Notes: a model not told the origin generated them from the sequence alone. Shown: positions 8,252 to 19,980, counted from the first letter of the stretch. The stretch is DNA of 64,000 nt from Sedimentisphaerales bacterium (GCA_028281535.1 JANQJS010000037.1:62001-126000), one strand, 5' to 3'. Numbers and translations are program-made.

Positions 8252-8263
8252 AACAAACTCCTA

Positions 8264-9223
8264 TCAATTCTCAGATTTTGATTCTGATAAATTATTCAAA
8301 CAATTCTGACCCACATGAGTCATATGCTCCTGATTCGTACGTGTCATACTATTGCCTACAAAGCGATCCGTAAATTCTTTTTCTTCTAATTTTTCCAATT
8401 CGTGTAAATCAATCGATGACCATTTTTCATTCGGTTGAAAGTCTTCATCTTCAGTCGAAGGACTTTTCCGATTGAAGGGACAAACCTCCTGACAAACATC
8501 GCAACCAAAAATCCAATCGCCACAGGATTGTTTATATTCATTAGGAATATCACTGCGTGATTCAATGGTCAAATACGAGATGCATTTTCTCGGATCCAAA
8601 ACTTGTGGCTTAACAAACGCATTGGTGGGACATCCATCTAAACAATTGCGACACGTTCCACAATGATCGACACCCGGTTGATCATAATCCAGTTCCAAAT
8701 CCGTAACAATCTCTCCAAGCAGCAACCAGGAACCTAAACGTTTATTAATTAATAAACCATTTTTACCAATCCAACCTAACCCAGCTTGCATGGCATGTTC
8801 TCGCTCCATTAAGGGAGCCGTATCCACAAAACGCCGGGTCATAATTTTCCCATCACCCGATTCGCGAATTTTATCCGCCAATACTTTTAAGCGATCTTTC
8901 AAAACAATATGATAATCTTTTCCCCAAGCATAGCGTGCCACACGACCATAAGATTTAGCTTTATCTTGTCCCACAGGTTCATCGCCAACATAATAATTTG
9001 TCGCCGTACAAATAATACTCTTGGCACCTGGAACTAACTCGCTTGGATCAATTCGTTTTTCCACATTACGTGCTAGATAGCCCATCTCGCCATACATTTT
9101 TTTGTCTAAGTATTCACGATAAGCTTGCTCATATCCAATTGGTTTTGCACGTGTAATCCCCACCAAATCAAAACCAATCTCTCTGGCCCATTGTTTGATT
9201 TGATCACTTGTGACTTGCGACAT
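8264..9223 (-). CDS. queG: epoxyqueuosine reductase
   Basis: A cobalamin- and Fe-S-dependent enzyme performing the last step of queuosine synthesis in tRNA, reducing epoxyqueuosine to queuosine. Landmarks: the N-terminal segment REIGFDLVGIT, the conserved DTAPLMEREHAMQAGLGW and GKNGLLIN, and two [4Fe-4S] clusters bound by CGTCRNCLDGCP and CDVCQEVCPFNRK. I chose the ATG at 9223 (319 aa); an open extension to 9328 runs through a palindromic repeat and is not family-like. The C-terminal HEAT-like repeat domain of longer homologues is absent, as in many species. No other queuosine gene is nearby. Confidence 0.94.
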   Translation of the reverse strand: MSQVTSDQIKQWAREIGFDLVGITRAKPIGYEQAYREYLDKKMYGEMGYLARNVEKRIDPSELVPGAKSIICTATNYYVGDEPVGQDKAKSYGRVARYAWGKDYHIVLKDRLKVLADKIRESGDGKIMTRRFVDTAPLMEREHAMQAGLGWIGKNGLLINKRLGSWLLLGEIVTDLELDYDQPGVDHCGTCRNCLDGCPTNAFVKPQVLDPRKCISYLTIESRSDIPNEYKQSCGDWIFGCDVCQEVCPFNRKSPSTEDEDFQPNEKWSSIDLHELEKLEEKEFTDRFVGNSMTRTNQEHMTHVGQNCLNNLSESKSEN

Positions 9224-9251
9224 ACTTATTACCAAAATAATCTTCCAGTGC

Positions 9252-9275
9252 CATGCCCACATAAATATGGGCATG
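9252..9275. repeat. REP-like palindrome, copy 1
   Basis: CATGCCCA (9252-9259) pairs with TGGGCATG (9268-9275). It is a degenerate member of the family also seen at 9301-9323 and 41653-41676. Confidence 0.6.
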
Positions 9276-9294
9276 AGACGAACGATTCTTACAT

Positions 9295-9323
9295 AAAAAA
9301 CATGCCCACGCAAGCGTGGGCAT
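9295..9323 (-). terminator. gyrB terminator formed by REP-like palindrome, copy 2
   Basis: On the minus strand a 10-bp perfect stem ATGCCCACGC/GCGTGGGCAT with a 2-base gap is followed by GTTTTTT, a good intrinsic terminator 38 bases after the gyrB stop. The stem is the same palindrome found at 41653, and both copies have CACCG 3-4 bases beyond the stem on the plus strand. Confidence 0.75.
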
Positions 9324-9361
9324 AGCACCGTTCATTTAAGACTTTATAAGGATGATTTCAA

Positions 9362-11866
<2,505 letters not shown>

Positions 11867-11886
11867 TTATAATTTCCTAATAAGGA

Positions 11887-12288
11887 TTATTTCTTAAATA
11901 CTGGTATCACACTTCCTTCATCATCACGTCGATACCACGTGCCATACGTCACTTTTATTTTTCTTATCGAAACGTTGGGACACATTTCCCGTAATGCATC
12001 CAGCAAACCTTCCTTTAACATCAAATTTAATTCATATTGATGACTGGAGCTATCGACTAAAACATTGAGCTGGCCGCCACGAAAACTTTCGATGCACGTA
12101 TGCTCAACCAGTTCCTCAGGTAAATTCATTTCCCAGGCCTGAGACACCACGGCAAATTTTTTCATTCGCGGCTGAACCTGTTTTTTTAAAAACTGCTGAA
12201 TCGAAGAGCCCATGGTTGTGGTGCGATCCCGGCGTTGCCTGGCTTTTAACGCACGATCTAATCGCTCTTTGTCCCAATGCTCAGTCAT
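11887..12288 (-). CDS. dciA: DciA-type replicative helicase loader (DUF721)
   Basis: A 133-residue protein of the DUF721/DciA family, which in bacteria without DnaC helps load the replicative helicase DnaB. The C-terminal half has the family pattern: VVSQAWEMNLPEELVEHTCIESFRGGQLNVLVDSSSHQYEL, and a later segment ending IRKIKVTYG; the N-terminal part is basic (KARQRRDRTTT). Its location is supportive: it begins one base after the dnaN stop and is followed 41 bases later by gyrB, matching the common recF-dciA-gyrB neighbourhood but with recF missing. Confidence 0.85.
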   Translation of the reverse strand: MTEHWDKERLDRALKARQRRDRTTTMGSSIQQFLKKQVQPRMKKFAVVSQAWEMNLPEELVEHTCIESFRGGQLNVLVDSSSHQYELNLMLKEGLLDALREMCPNVSIRKIKVTYGTWYRRDDEGSVIPVFKK

Positions 12289-12289
12289 C

Positions 12290-13387
12290 TTAAACCGTTA
12301 CAGGCATCACAACATATAAAAAGTTTTTACCACTCTTCAATAAACCAGGACGTTTGCCATCTGAAAATTCAAAAGCCACTTCATCATTGTCTGATACTTT
12401 CAACATTTCCAGAACATATTGGGGATTAAATCCAATCTCAACAGGCTCCGCCTGATAATCCACATCCATCGTCACTTCTGCTTCACCCGCTTCGGGTGTA
12501 CTGGAAGTCAATCGCAAACCACCTTTGGAAAATCCGAGTAATATACCTCGTGAATTTTCATTAGTCAAAAGCGCCGCACGACGTACCGCACTTTGAAGCG
12601 AACTAACATTAAGTTCAATTTTTTTATCACATCCCGAAGGAATGACATCTTCATATTTTGGAAAGCGACCTTGAACCAGAATTCCTGACAATTCAACCGT
12701 TGCCGTTCGAATCACAATCTGGTTTCCTGAAAAAGTAATTTCAATTTTTTCATCTGGGTCTTGTAAAATTCGTTCTAGAATGGACATGGTTTTTATCGGA
12801 ACAATCGCAGAGTGATCTTCGCCTTTGGCAGCACCACTGACTTCACCATCAACTTGAGCAAGGCGACGACCGTCGGTCGCAACCATCCGCAATTTTTTTC
12901 CAGTACATTCCCACAATACCCCATTGATCGCATAGCGACTACTCTCACGTGCCGCGGCAAAGGTCACCTTACTGATCATGCTTTTGAGATCTTGAGCTTT
13001 GATTTTCAGACTGGCTGGCTGATCCGCTGTTTCCGTGACCGGAAAGTCATCGGCATCCTGACCAAACACTTTAAAGTGACTGTCAGTCCCTGAGATCTCG
13101 CACACAGCATCTTTGACCTCAATCGAGACTGTTTCATCATTACTCTCACGTAAGATCCCTGTCATGCGATCTGCGGGCACTACGGTGGAACCTTCCTGAA
13201 CAATCTGCAATTGACTAATGCTGTAGGTAATGGTGATTTCATTGTCTGTGGCTGTGACAATTAATTTATCATTACTGGTATGTAGTTTTGCACATTGCAA
13301 AATGGGTTTTGGCGTTCTAGCGGGCACAATGGATGAGGCCAATTGGACGGCTTCAAACAATGCGGCTCGATTTACATTTACATTCAT
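12290..13387 (-). CDS. dnaN: DNA polymerase III beta subunit (sliding clamp)
   Basis: The ring-shaped processivity clamp that holds the replicative polymerase on DNA. It has 365 aa with three tandem clamp domains. Landmarks: MNVNVNRAALFEAVQLASSI at the N-terminus, ILQCAKLHTSNDKLIVTATD, YAINGVLWE, VATDGRRLAQ (family motif A-T-D-x-H/R-R-L), ARFPKYEDVIP-like GRFPKYEDVIP, and the C-terminal FLYVVMPV. The start is the ATG at 13387 with GGAGA six bases upstream; a TTG eight codons earlier is less likely. It is the first gene of the dnaN-dciA-gyrB operon, and the candidate replication origin lies immediately upstream. Confidence 0.96.
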   Translation of the reverse strand: MNVNVNRAALFEAVQLASSIVPARTPKPILQCAKLHTSNDKLIVTATDNEITITYSISQLQIVQEGSTVVPADRMTGILRESNDETVSIEVKDAVCEISGTDSHFKVFGQDADDFPVTETADQPASLKIKAQDLKSMISKVTFAAARESSRYAINGVLWECTGKKLRMVATDGRRLAQVDGEVSGAAKGEDHSAIVPIKTMSILERILQDPDEKIEITFSGNQIVIRTATVELSGILVQGRFPKYEDVIPSGCDKKIELNVSSLQSAVRRAALLTNENSRGILLGFSKGGLRLTSSTPEAGEAEVTMDVDYQAEPVEIGFNPQYVLEMLKVSDNDEVAFEFSDGKRPGLLKSGKNFLYVVMPVTV

Positions 13388-13420
13388 GGATGTCTCCAAT
13401 CCTTGGATCAACTCTCAATT

Positions 13421-13800
13421 TATAACAATTACCAAATGCCTTCTTATTATATATATATTTAAGTAAAATTCAGCAGTATTATTCATATATCTTGTGGGAT
13501 GTGTGAGGTTTTTAATGGTAGACATAACCCTTTTTTAATCAATTGTTTACAAAACAAATTATGTGGATAACTTGTGAGGCAAACCGTTATTAATTTTGTT
13601 TCTTGAAAGCTCTAAAATCACAGAGTGAATTTCACAGCTTATACCCTGTTATTGTGGATAAAAAATAATACACAATCCAACAGCTTTTCCACGAATGCGC
13701 CAACAAATCGTCGTAGAAAAAATGGAAAATAGGACCTGATTTGTCCACAAAAATTGTGGATAACCCTTTGGTTTTCAACAATCCAAAATCACTGTCTGTC
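13421..13800. other. candidate chromosomal replication origin (oriC) with DnaA boxes
   Basis: A gene-free region upstream of dnaN. Three perfect DnaA boxes (TTATCCACA on the minus strand) lie at 13562-13570, 13653-13661 and 13755-13763. Near matches are TTGTCCACA at 13741-13749 and TTTTCCACG at 13685-13693. A very AT-rich stretch (13441-13490, with TTATTATATATATATTTAAG) could be the unwinding element. Genes to the left run leftward. In a few rows I counted by hand, C exceeds G on the plus strand to the left, while G equals or exceeds C to the right even inside minus-strand genes, as expected at an origin. dnaA is not adjacent. Confidence 0.75.
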
Positions 13801-13914
13801 TAACCAATTCAAGGTCCAACTCACGAATAATCATTATACTAGAGATATGGGGTTTTGCACAGATAGAACTATAGAGTTATTGCGCTCTGACACTTCCAGG
13901 AAATGGTTGATGTA

Positions 13915-16900
13915 TTAATCTAAAAGCCAATTATTGGATAAAACACTGAAATCTTTGAGGTTGAAAATACCGTCCCCCTGGTTTGGTGAAATATCTTTCA
14001 GAGGCGTACCGGGCTGGAGCCATTCCTTTGAAAATGCTTGGAATTCATTGGGATGCTGGGTTGTAAGTAAGGCGAAATCAGCCATCGTGACAATGCCATC
14101 GCCGCCTTCAGGGTTAACATCATATTGAAGACTCTTGAGAAGCCAGACATCAACCAAGGTGGATAAATCCATCAGGTCCACTCCAAATGGACAGGCAAAA
14201 TCGCCAGGTATGGTTTCCCATGATAATTTTGGATAAGTTAAACCATCAGCACATATTTTCCAGAGATCATCTGTGCCATTCGCTATTTCGTCTGTAAAAT
14301 CCCAACCCGCGGATGTGAAGGTGCTTTTCATTTGTAGCTCGCTGGTGGTTTTTCCAGCAACACCTACTGGATCTGGGTTTTCATTACCAACCCCAGTAAG
14401 TATCCCTGAGGTTTCAATGTCCCAAAAGCAATTTAAAATAAAAGATTGATAATTATTTTCTCCCAATACCCCTCCTGGATTGTTATTTGAAAACACAGAA
14501 CCTACTGCAAAACAATTTATAATTTCTGAATTAACCAAATTACTTCCTACAAGCCCACCCGTTTTATCATTTCCAAAAACATTTGAATTTGAATAGCAAT
14601 TCGAAACAGTAGAGTTCTGATGGTTGTATCCAACGAGCCCTCCTATACTATATGAAGTGCCTGTTACATTATTATTTGAATAACTTTGATTAATAGATGA
14701 ATTATTGGAATTATATCCTACTAACCCTCCTACAATCCAGGCACCTGTAACATCGCCTGATGCATAGCAATTAATAACCATGGAATTATTATAATTTCTA
14801 CCAACAAGTCCACCTGTGCTAGAATTGCCTATAATATGGCTTGTTGAATAACAATTTGAAACCGTTGATTGATTATCATTTTCTCCCACTAAGCCACCCA
14901 CGCTTTGATTTCCTCGAATTTGGCCGCCTATGCTATAACAATGATCAATATTTCCACTATTTAAAAGACCAACCAACCCTCCTGTTTTTGTATCACCTTC
15001 CATATTAGGGTCCACCAAACCTAAATTGTAGATACCTTTCTCATAGATACTATTATCCACATTGCCAAATAACCCCACACCATCAAAGAAAGATTCATAG
15101 TATCGAATAGAAACATTTTGTATTTCCTGGTTATTACCATTAAATGAACCTGTAAATGGAACATCGTTACCACAAATAGGGGTTAATGATATATTAAGCA
15201 TATTAATATCATTAATTAGTTTGAAATGTTTATCACAATGGCAGTCATATAGGCTTAGATACAAAATATGATTTGGTTCTGTTATTTGATATGGATCCTC
15301 CAAGCTACCTGTTCCATCAGAAAATTCAAAGAACGGTGTTGGATCACCTGTATTCTCCTCCCAATATAATTGCGGGTATTCGGTGCCTTCATTAATAGTC
15401 CATATTACCTCATTACAATTCCAACCAACAAATGTTTCAGCGGTTTGTAATTGATCAGTGGTTTTACCAATACCACCGCTACTAGTTAATTGTCCGCTTG
15501 ATTCGATATTCCAAAATGAATTTACAATAGGGCGGTCTGATCCATCTCCAATTAATCCACCATAAGAACTGTTACCTAAAACTTGCCCAGTAGAATAACA
15601 ATTAATGACGGTTTTATCATTAAGTCTACCGATTAGTCCTCCTATGAAATATTCTCCAGAAACATCACCTAGTGCATAACTATTTAATATTATGGCCCCT
15701 TCGTTATATCCAACCAAACCGCCAATAATTGATTGTCCTGTTATATTGCCAGTCGCATAGCAGTTTTTTATTAATCCATTACCATAAGTATCCCTGTCTA
15801 TAAAACCTATTAGCCCACCTGTATTTTTATCATTTGTGAAATTTATTATATGGGCTTCAGAATAGCAATTTTGGATCGTAAAATCTGGATATGCGTATCC
15901 TATTAATCCTCCAGAGTTTTCTTTTCCATTAACAAAACCCGTTGTATAGCAATTTGTGACCGTCGATAAAAAACAAGAGCCAATTAATCCACCTGTATTA
16001 CGTTCTCCATTTACATGGCCTTGTTCGGTATAACAATAAGTAATATTACCTTTTAAATATCCAACCAATGCGCCTGTAGTTTGATCACCCATCACGTTCG
16101 GTTCGATTAGACCTAGATCATGAATAACATAATCATCATTCGTGTTGAACGCATAGCTAAACAAACCTGTGTATCTACCATTTGGTCCGCCATTAATTTG
16201 TAGGCCACTTATGGTATGATTCCCTCCATCAAACTGTCCAGTGAAGGGGGTTTCACTGTCTCCAATCGGACAAAAGAATAAACCAGATAGGTCAATATCT
16301 TGAATGAGTTGAAAGTATTGGTTCCAATCACATGGTATACGACTTAATGCCTCAAGGTCATTTTCATTACTAATCAAATAAGGATCTTCCGAAGTACCTG
16401 AACCACCTGAATACTGATAAGAAGTAGGTAAATTGGTGCCAGGTGTATCTTCCCAAATGAATCTGGGAGAATCTAACCCTTCATTAATTTTCCAAATTTC
16501 CTCTGAACAATTCCAACCGATAAAGGTGCTTGCTGTTTGCATTTGATTGGTTGTTATGCCCCAACCGATAGAAATCCCAGATCCTGTACTGGTTGATTGT
16601 CCACTGGTATTCATATCCCAAAAATTTGTAGGGCCATTTCCATAATTATTAAACCCTGTTAGTCCACCTGTTGCAGTGCCTGATGAAACAACACCTGTCG
16701 CATAGCAATTTGATGTAGGGCTAGCAGAATTATTCCATCCTATCAACCCCCCAACTCTTAGGGAGCCAGAGACATGACTTTTCGAGTAACAGTTGTTTAC
16801 ATTAAACGCTTTACCCGATAGACCTCCGACATTTTCTTGACCTACAACATTTCCTGTTGAAAAACATTGAGATAAATTTGAACCAAATCCTGAAAATCCT

Positions 16901-17481
16901 CCAACGTTTACTTGTCCATTTACATTTCCTGTGGAATAACATTGAAATAAGTTAGAGCCACTTCCTACCAATCCCCCCACAAAACGATTTCCAGTTACAT
17001 TAGCTCCCTCTGAATAACAATTTTTAACACCCTTATTTAATATGGATCCAATTAAGCTCCCTACATGATCAGAACCTGTGATATTAGGATTTATCAACCC
17101 AAGGTCATATATTGCATTGGGGCCATAGTTGTTACCAACATAACCAAATAATCCTATATTGTCAGAATTTGGCATATTAATTTGTAAGTTACTGATCGTT
17201 TTTTCGTTCCCATTAAACGTTCCAGAAAATTGGAAGAAATTGTTGCCAATCGGAATAAAGTTGATTCCTGTCATATCTAAATTGGCCGTTAATTTAAAGT
17301 GATCATCCCAATAGGTGAAGTTATTAGATAGGTTAACGAGGTCGGTGTTTTGCGAGATTAGATATGGGTCACCTAGGCTACCGTTGCCGCCGCTGAACTG
17401 TGCCAAAGTTGTTGAGGGCAAGAACATCAACGTGAATATGAAGAACAGACGGATAGAATCAAACTTTGGATTGTTTTCCAC
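13915..17481 (-). CDS. large secreted GLUG-repeat surface protein with dockerin-like C-terminus
   Basis: A ~1190-residue exported protein, probably cell-surface or extracellular. A signal peptide (SIRLFFIFTLMFLPSTTLAQ) is followed by three similar modules of roughly 330-370 residues. Each opens with a GGxGSxxDPYLIS-type strand and a NLDMTGINFIPIG-type segment, continues with many GLUG repeats (VGGLVG, then NCYS-x-G-x-V-x-G), and closes with an FW-D-x-x-x-SGQ...GWNCSEEIWKINEG block. The C-terminal ~90 residues hold dockerin-like repeats (GDGIVTMADFALLTT, GDGIFNLKDFSVLSNNWLLD). GLUG repeats are thought to form beta-helical adhesin-like folds. The start is the GTG at 17481, seven bases after AGGAG. 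The gene is monocistronic, next to the candidate origin. Confidence 0.88.
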   Translation of the reverse strand: MENNPKFDSIRLFFIFTLMFLPSTTLAQFSGGNGSLGDPYLISQNTDLVNLSNNFTYWDDHFKLTANLDMTGINFIPIGNNFFQFSGTFNGNEKTISNLQINMPNSDNIGLFGYVGNNYGPNAIYDLGLINPNITGSDHVGSLIGSILNKGVKNCYSEGANVTGNRFVGGLVGSGSNLFQCYSTGNVNGQVNVGGFSGFGSNLSQCFSTGNVVGQENVGGLSGKAFNVNNCYSKSHVSGSLRVGGLIGWNNSASPTSNCYATGVVSSGTATGGLTGFNNYGNGPTNFWDMNTSGQSTSTGSGISIGWGITTNQMQTASTFIGWNCSEEIWKINEGLDSPRFIWEDTPGTNLPTSYQYSGGSGTSEDPYLISNENDLEALSRIPCDWNQYFQLIQDIDLSGLFFCPIGDSETPFTGQFDGGNHTISGLQINGGPNGRYTGLFSYAFNTNDDYVIHDLGLIEPNVMGDQTTGALVGYLKGNITYCYTEQGHVNGERNTGGLIGSCFLSTVTNCYTTGFVNGKENSGGLIGYAYPDFTIQNCYSEAHIINFTNDKNTGGLIGFIDRDTYGNGLIKNCYATGNITGQSIIGGLVGYNEGAIILNSYALGDVSGEYFIGGLIGRLNDKTVINCYSTGQVLGNSSYGGLIGDGSDRPIVNSFWNIESSGQLTSSGGIGKTTDQLQTAETFVGWNCNEVIWTINEGTEYPQLYWEENTGDPTPFFEFSDGTGSLEDPYQITEPNHILYLSLYDCHCDKHFKLINDINMLNISLTPICGNDVPFTGSFNGNNQEIQNVSIRYYESFFDGVGLFGNVDNSIYEKGIYNLGLVDPNMEGDTKTGGLVGLLNSGNIDHCYSIGGQIRGNQSVGGLVGENDNQSTVSNCYSTSHIIGNSSTGGLVGRNYNNSMVINCYASGDVTGAWIVGGLVGYNSNNSSINQSYSNNNVTGTSYSIGGLVGYNHQNSTVSNCYSNSNVFGNDKTGGLVGSNLVNSEIINCFAVGSVFSNNNPGGVLGENNYQSFILNCFWDIETSGILTGVGNENPDPVGVAGKTTSELQMKSTFTSAGWDFTDEIANGTDDLWKICADGLTYPKLSWETIPGDFACPFGVDLMDLSTLVDVWLLKSLQYDVNPEGGDGIVTMADFALLTTQHPNEFQAFSKEWLQPGTPLKDISPNQGDGIFNLKDFSVLSNNWLLD

Positions 17482-17671
17482 AATAACGCTCCTGATGATG
17501 TAAAACATATTGATATTGACCAACTCGATTTTAACCTTATCGACCGATAATTAGAAAAAGGATAAATATGGACAAGCTTTCCTCTGAGATCCTAAGACTA
17601 TGATGGAGTCTTTAGAGTTAAAAATAAGGGGGTTACCTAAGTTTACATAATGAGGGGTGCTATTTATTTGG

Positions 17672-18868
17672 CTAGTAGAGGAATTTTTCGACGTCAAAAT
17701 CGCCGGCTTTGACAATTTTGAGGTCTTGGCGGATTTCAAGGTGGATGTCATTTTTGGGTATGTCTTTATTTTCTTCTTTATTAAATTGTGAGACATCCGT
17801 CAAATCCATATTGATTGGAACCACAGTCGGGCGACAAGGGTCTTCCATATTGACTTGTTTAACCACGCAGGTTTGGCCATTGTTGAGTGTAACTTGTTCG
17901 CCTGGAGGAAATGGTGGAACAGAATCCTCTAGCGCCTTAAACACAATTGGATCGAACCATTTGACATATCCAGGATTATGCAATCGTTTAAGTGCAACAA
18001 TATTGGGTGCTTCAGAACCGTCAGGCATGAACTTAAATCCTTCGAAACGATCAGCGAGTGCCGCGATGCGACAGAAAATATGAATGTCTTCGCCTTCCAG
18101 AGCTGTGTCAATGACATTAGAGCCCATGGATTTTTTACGGAATGGAAAACCGCTGCCATCGAAATGTTGATGATGATTTAGCACAACCTGGCTGGCGGCG
18201 GAATCGATATGATCTTTGACCATGTCGTAACCAATCTGTATGTGTTGTTGCCATTCGAGATTGCCCTGGCTTTGAGCGGTCATTTTGAATTCCTGCATGT
18301 CTTTATCGAAATTCAATTTACCAATATCATGCAGTAAACACCCAACACCTAATTGCGTGAGATCAATCGCGGCAGACGCATTCATATTGGGCCTGTTTTT
18401 GACTAGGTAAGCTTCCATTTTCATGCCCATGATCATCGCCAGGTGTGCAACAGAACAACCATGGCGGAATTGGTCATGCGTTTCGCCTTGCATGTCACCT
18501 AAATAGAGCGAATTTTTGCTCTGTTTTTCTGACATTCGTTTGTAGATCATGCTCATTTGGCGTGTGAATACCTGATAGTCGACTTTGCCCGAAGTATTTT
18601 CGTTGTTGCTGTTGAATTGCGTTTTGAACGTATCGTAGACGGCTTGCTGCAGTTCGGTTAATTCAGGATCTACCAGATTATCCAGGAATTCCAAATTTGG
18701 ATATCTGACCCAAATGCTGGGAATTTCCAGGGAATTTAGACGAGCGATATCGGTTTCGTTGAGTTGGTAACCTGCTTTGAGCAGGGTATGCTTGGGTTGG
18801 GCTGGATCATAAAGTTTGCGGGCCAGGACCATATCGGGTTTTGCTTGGTGAAGTTGTACTTTTAACAT
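17672..18868 (-). CDS. HD-GYP domain protein, putative cyclic-di-GMP phosphodiesterase
   Basis: A 398-residue cytosolic protein. The N-terminal ~100 residues form an uncharacterised domain (PAQPKHTLLKAGYQLNETDI resembles the regulatory start found before some HD-GYP domains). The HD-GYP domain follows, with a metal site at LLHDIGKLN (HD at 180-181), HHQHFDGSGFP at 232-242 and RIAALADRFEG. The signature triplet reads GFP rather than GYP, and the usual HHE is HHQ, so activity is likely but unproven. The 3' region holds no other gene before the GLUG gene. A diguanylate cyclase gene is present at 29.1 kb, so the cell probably has c-di-GMP signalling. Confidence 0.85.
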   Translation of the reverse strand: MLKVQLHQAKPDMVLARKLYDPAQPKHTLLKAGYQLNETDIARLNSLEIPSIWVRYPNLEFLDNLVDPELTELQQAVYDTFKTQFNSNNENTSGKVDYQVFTRQMSMIYKRMSEKQSKNSLYLGDMQGETHDQFRHGCSVAHLAMIMGMKMEAYLVKNRPNMNASAAIDLTQLGVGCLLHDIGKLNFDKDMQEFKMTAQSQGNLEWQQHIQIGYDMVKDHIDSAASQVVLNHHQHFDGSGFPFRKKSMGSNVIDTALEGEDIHIFCRIAALADRFEGFKFMPDGSEAPNIVALKRLHNPGYVKWFDPIVFKALEDSVPPFPPGEQVTLNNGQTCVVKQVNMEDPCRPTVVPINMDLTDVSQFNKEENKDIPKNDIHLEIRQDLKIVKAGDFDVEKFLY

Positions 18869-19017
18869 AAACCTAAATATCTATAAATAATAAAGTTAAT
18901 TCATTCCCTGTTTTGGGGATAACTTAGAACCTCACAGATATTATCGGTTGCTGAGCAAGGGATCTTAACTAGATGTAGGGCAGGTTTTTAGGGAAAATAT
19001 TGGAAAAATGCGTATTT

Positions 19018-19066
19018 AAAAACTATCTGCAAGCACCTTATTGTCCATCAAAGGTGCTCGCAGATA
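19018..19066 (-). terminator. Rho-independent terminator of the sigma factor gene
   Basis: A 16-bp stem (19051-19066 with 19024-19039, one G-U pair) with an 11-base loop, followed on the minus strand by GTTTTTAAAT. It starts 24 bases past the sigma factor stop. Confidence 0.88.
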
Positions 19067-19089
19067 TAGCGGATTTGGGGTTGTTTAGA

Positions 19090-19980
19090 TTATGTCGTCA
19101 CCATACGTTCTTCAACGATGCTGCGAAGTTTAATGAGTGCCTTGTTCTGAATTTGGCGGATGCGTTCTTTTGTGAGTCCGAGAATCTCACCGACCTGTTT
19201 GAGGGTCATGGGTTTTCGGTTTTCACCTTTTTGATAAAAACGCATTTTGACAACAGAACGTTCGATGTCACTTAGATTGGCTAGGTTCTGATCCACGACA
19301 TAGCGGACTTCATCTACCCAGTCGTTGTGTTTGACTTCTCGGGTTTGCTCTGTGTGGTTGTCTTTAATCATTTCTGGTTCTAGCTGCACTGAAAAACGGC
19401 TGCGGTATCGGAAGTTCAGTTTGGCTACTTTAGAGAATCCTTTAAGGATCGCTCTGCAGGCATAGGTACTGAATTTCCAGCCGCGAGAGCAGTCAAATTT
19501 TTCAGCGGCTCGCAGTAAGGCCATATTGCCTTCGCTGACGAGATCATTAAATTCAATATCCTGCGTATTGATACGTTTGGACATTGCCAGTACCAGCCCC
19601 ATATTATTGGCAACGATGGCAGAACGGATATCGTATTGTCTCTGGTACAGGTTCAAAAGCTGTTTAATATCCTGGAAAGTCCAGCGATTACTTTTCAACA
19701 TTTTTTCGCACAATTCTCTTAATTTGAATCGAGTGTAATTAAATGCCAAGAATATTTCTTCCTCTGGTCTTGTGTCTTTTTCATTTTCACTCAATATTGG
19801 GAACGTTTCTTTTTCAATATAGGCTGCGAACGTTGGATCTGTGAATCGATCATCCGGCATAAAATCAGGAGGTTCACATAACAGCCGCATCACAAGTTTC
19901 CGTTGAAATTTTGAAATCTTTAGTGAAGCGATTTTTCTGAGCGTGGCATTTGGCAGTTTGTTTGTTTGCGTCTTTTTCAT
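19090..19980 (-). CDS. sigma-70 family RNA polymerase sigma factor lacking region 3
   Basis: A 296-residue transcription initiation factor. About 115 residues of unfamiliar N-terminal sequence precede region 2 (NNMGLVLAMSKRI, EFNDLVSEGNMALLRAAEKF and RGWKFSTYACRAILKGF, the core-binding and -10-reading helices). Region 4 (LSDIERSVVKMRF, then LKQVGEILGLTKERIRQIQ) provides the -35-reading helix-turn-helix. Only ~50 residues separate the two, so region 3 is missing or reduced; it is neither a standard RpoD nor an ECF factor. The strong AGGAGG before the ATG at 19980 suggests high translation. It is flanked by its own terminator and a long upstream region. Its regulon cannot be inferred from the sequence alone. 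Confidence 0.9.
   Translation of the reverse strand: MKKTQTNKLPNATLRKIASLKISKFQRKLVMRLLCEPPDFMPDDRFTDPTFAAYIEKETFPILSENEKDTRPEEEIFLAFNYTRFKLRELCEKMLKSNRWTFQDIKQLLNLYQRQYDIRSAIVANNMGLVLAMSKRINTQDIEFNDLVSEGNMALLRAAEKFDCSRGWKFSTYACRAILKGFSKVAKLNFRYRSRFSVQLEPEMIKDNHTEQTREVKHNDWVDEVRYVVDQNLANLSDIERSVVKMRFYQKGENRKPMTLKQVGEILGLTKERIRQIQNKALIKLRSIVEERMVTT

Noticed and set aside
13915-17481. CRISPR or tandem DNA repeat array
   Set aside because: The repetition is protein-level (GLUG repeats) inside one long open frame; repeats and spacers of constant length are absent.
17551-17796. Minus-strand ORF of 81 codons overlapping the 3' end of the HD-GYP gene
   Set aside because: Mostly inside the real gene in another frame, without a ribosome-binding site or recognisable product.
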